This document shows, piece by piece, positions 6,096-6,253 of a stretch of DNA of 6,253 bases. Made by a program: the position numbers and the translations under genes. The stretch spans positions 1 to 6,253 of the forward strand of contig CAKTGW010000072.1 of assembly GCA_934561725.1 (NCBI GenBank), read 5' to 3'. This DNA is from an uncultured Oscillospiraceae bacterium. Lineage in GTDB: Bacteria > Bacillota > Clostridia > Oscillospirales > Oscillospiraceae. The number at the start of each line of letters is the position of its first letter. The stretch's first letter is position 1. The notes beneath the pieces are model-generated. The model did no database searches. It saw only the letters and a list, made by a program, of their open reading frames with translations, and was not told where the DNA came from.

Positions 6096-6145
6096 AAGGC
6101 TCCCTTGTGTAAAGGGAGCTGTCGGCTCTGCCGACTGAGGGATTG
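6096..6145 (-). repeat. Paired-hairpin repeat, copy B (inverted)
   Basis: Hairpin GCTCCCTT / AAGGGAGC (6099-6119) is followed by GTCGGC-TCT-GCCGAC (6121-6135) and TGAGGGATTG. Read on the minus strand this is the same unit as copies A and C, though the T-tract after the large hairpin is only TT, so its terminator activity is doubtful. It faces copy C across 27 nt. Confidence 0.75.
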
Positions 6146-6172
6146 TCGTTTTCCGGACAAGTCTGGTAGCTT

Positions 6173-6231
6173 CAATCCCCTCAGTCAACTTCGTTGACAG
6201 CTCCCCTTGATTCTCAAGGGGAGCCTTTTTT
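6173..6231 (+). repeat. Paired-hairpin repeat, copy C, with intrinsic terminator
   Basis: The lead CAATCCCCTCA is followed by GTCAAC-TTC-GTTGAC (6184-6198), then the 11-bp hairpin GCTCCCCTTGA / TCAAGGGGAGC (6200-6224) and six T (6226-6231). This is a good Rho-independent terminator for rightward transcription. It differs from copy A by paired changes that keep both stems intact. Confidence 0.8.
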
Positions 6232-6253
6232 ATGCATACTTCCACGCTCCCGC

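Noticed and set aside
5931..6245. Minus-strand frame of 104 codons at the right edge
   Set aside because: It translates the hairpin repeats (copies C, B and D) and the palindrome; such frames are spurious by-products of this repeat family.
1..6253. CRISPR array, tRNA or rRNA
   Set aside because: No regularly spaced identical repeats with unique spacers were found, and no tRNA cloverleaf or rRNA-like sequence was seen on either strand by eye.

Overview
The window reads as part of a chromosome from a fairly GC-rich gut-type Clostridia, most like Oscillospiraceae. This is inferred from the lipoprotein signal peptide, strong AGGAGG-type ribosome sites, the fused-permease Phn-type transporter and the family of paired-hairpin terminator repeats at both ends. 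I cannot name a species. All three well-supported transporter genes and the one large upstream gene lie on the minus strand, so the biological reading direction is right to left.

Right edge (about 5935-6253): no gene. This region holds three copies of a paired-hairpin repeat, a perfect 26-bp palindrome, and the promoter and ribosome site of the next gene. Centre-right (3898-5934): one large minus-strand gene of 678 codons. Its product is built from seven treble-clef/zinc-ribbon repeats of the DUF4379 type, with a VSR/DUF559-like PD-(D/E)XK nuclease domain inserted after the third repeat. It is the least ordinary gene here. 3576-3897: a 322-nt gene-free leader with several hairpins, ending in a clear intrinsic terminator only about 40 nt before the next start codon. 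This looks like a conditional (attenuated) leader rather than a plain spacer.

Centre and left (179-3575): a compact operon phnD-phnC-phnE for an ABC importer of the phosphonate/phosphite/phosphate-ester type. It comprises a lipoprotein binding protein, an ATPase and a single permease gene made of two fused PhnE halves. A perfect stem-loop separates phnD from phnC, and phnC and phnE overlap by 4 bp. The operon ends in a strong terminator at 130-160, which faces another terminator-type repeat at 64-119. No phosphonate-degrading gene (C-P lyase, phosphonatase) is in the window, so the true substrate is open.

How they work together: PhnD captures the ligand outside the membrane, fused PhnE forms the channel and PhnC powers it. 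The intergenic hairpin would favour a surplus of PhnD message. The nuclease gene has its own ribosome site and a plausible promoter, and no evident functional link to the transporter. It could still supply read-through transcription into the phn leader. The points most worth a second look are the nuclease/zinc-ribbon fusion, the terminator-containing phnD leader and the repeat family, whose hairpin stems covary between copies.
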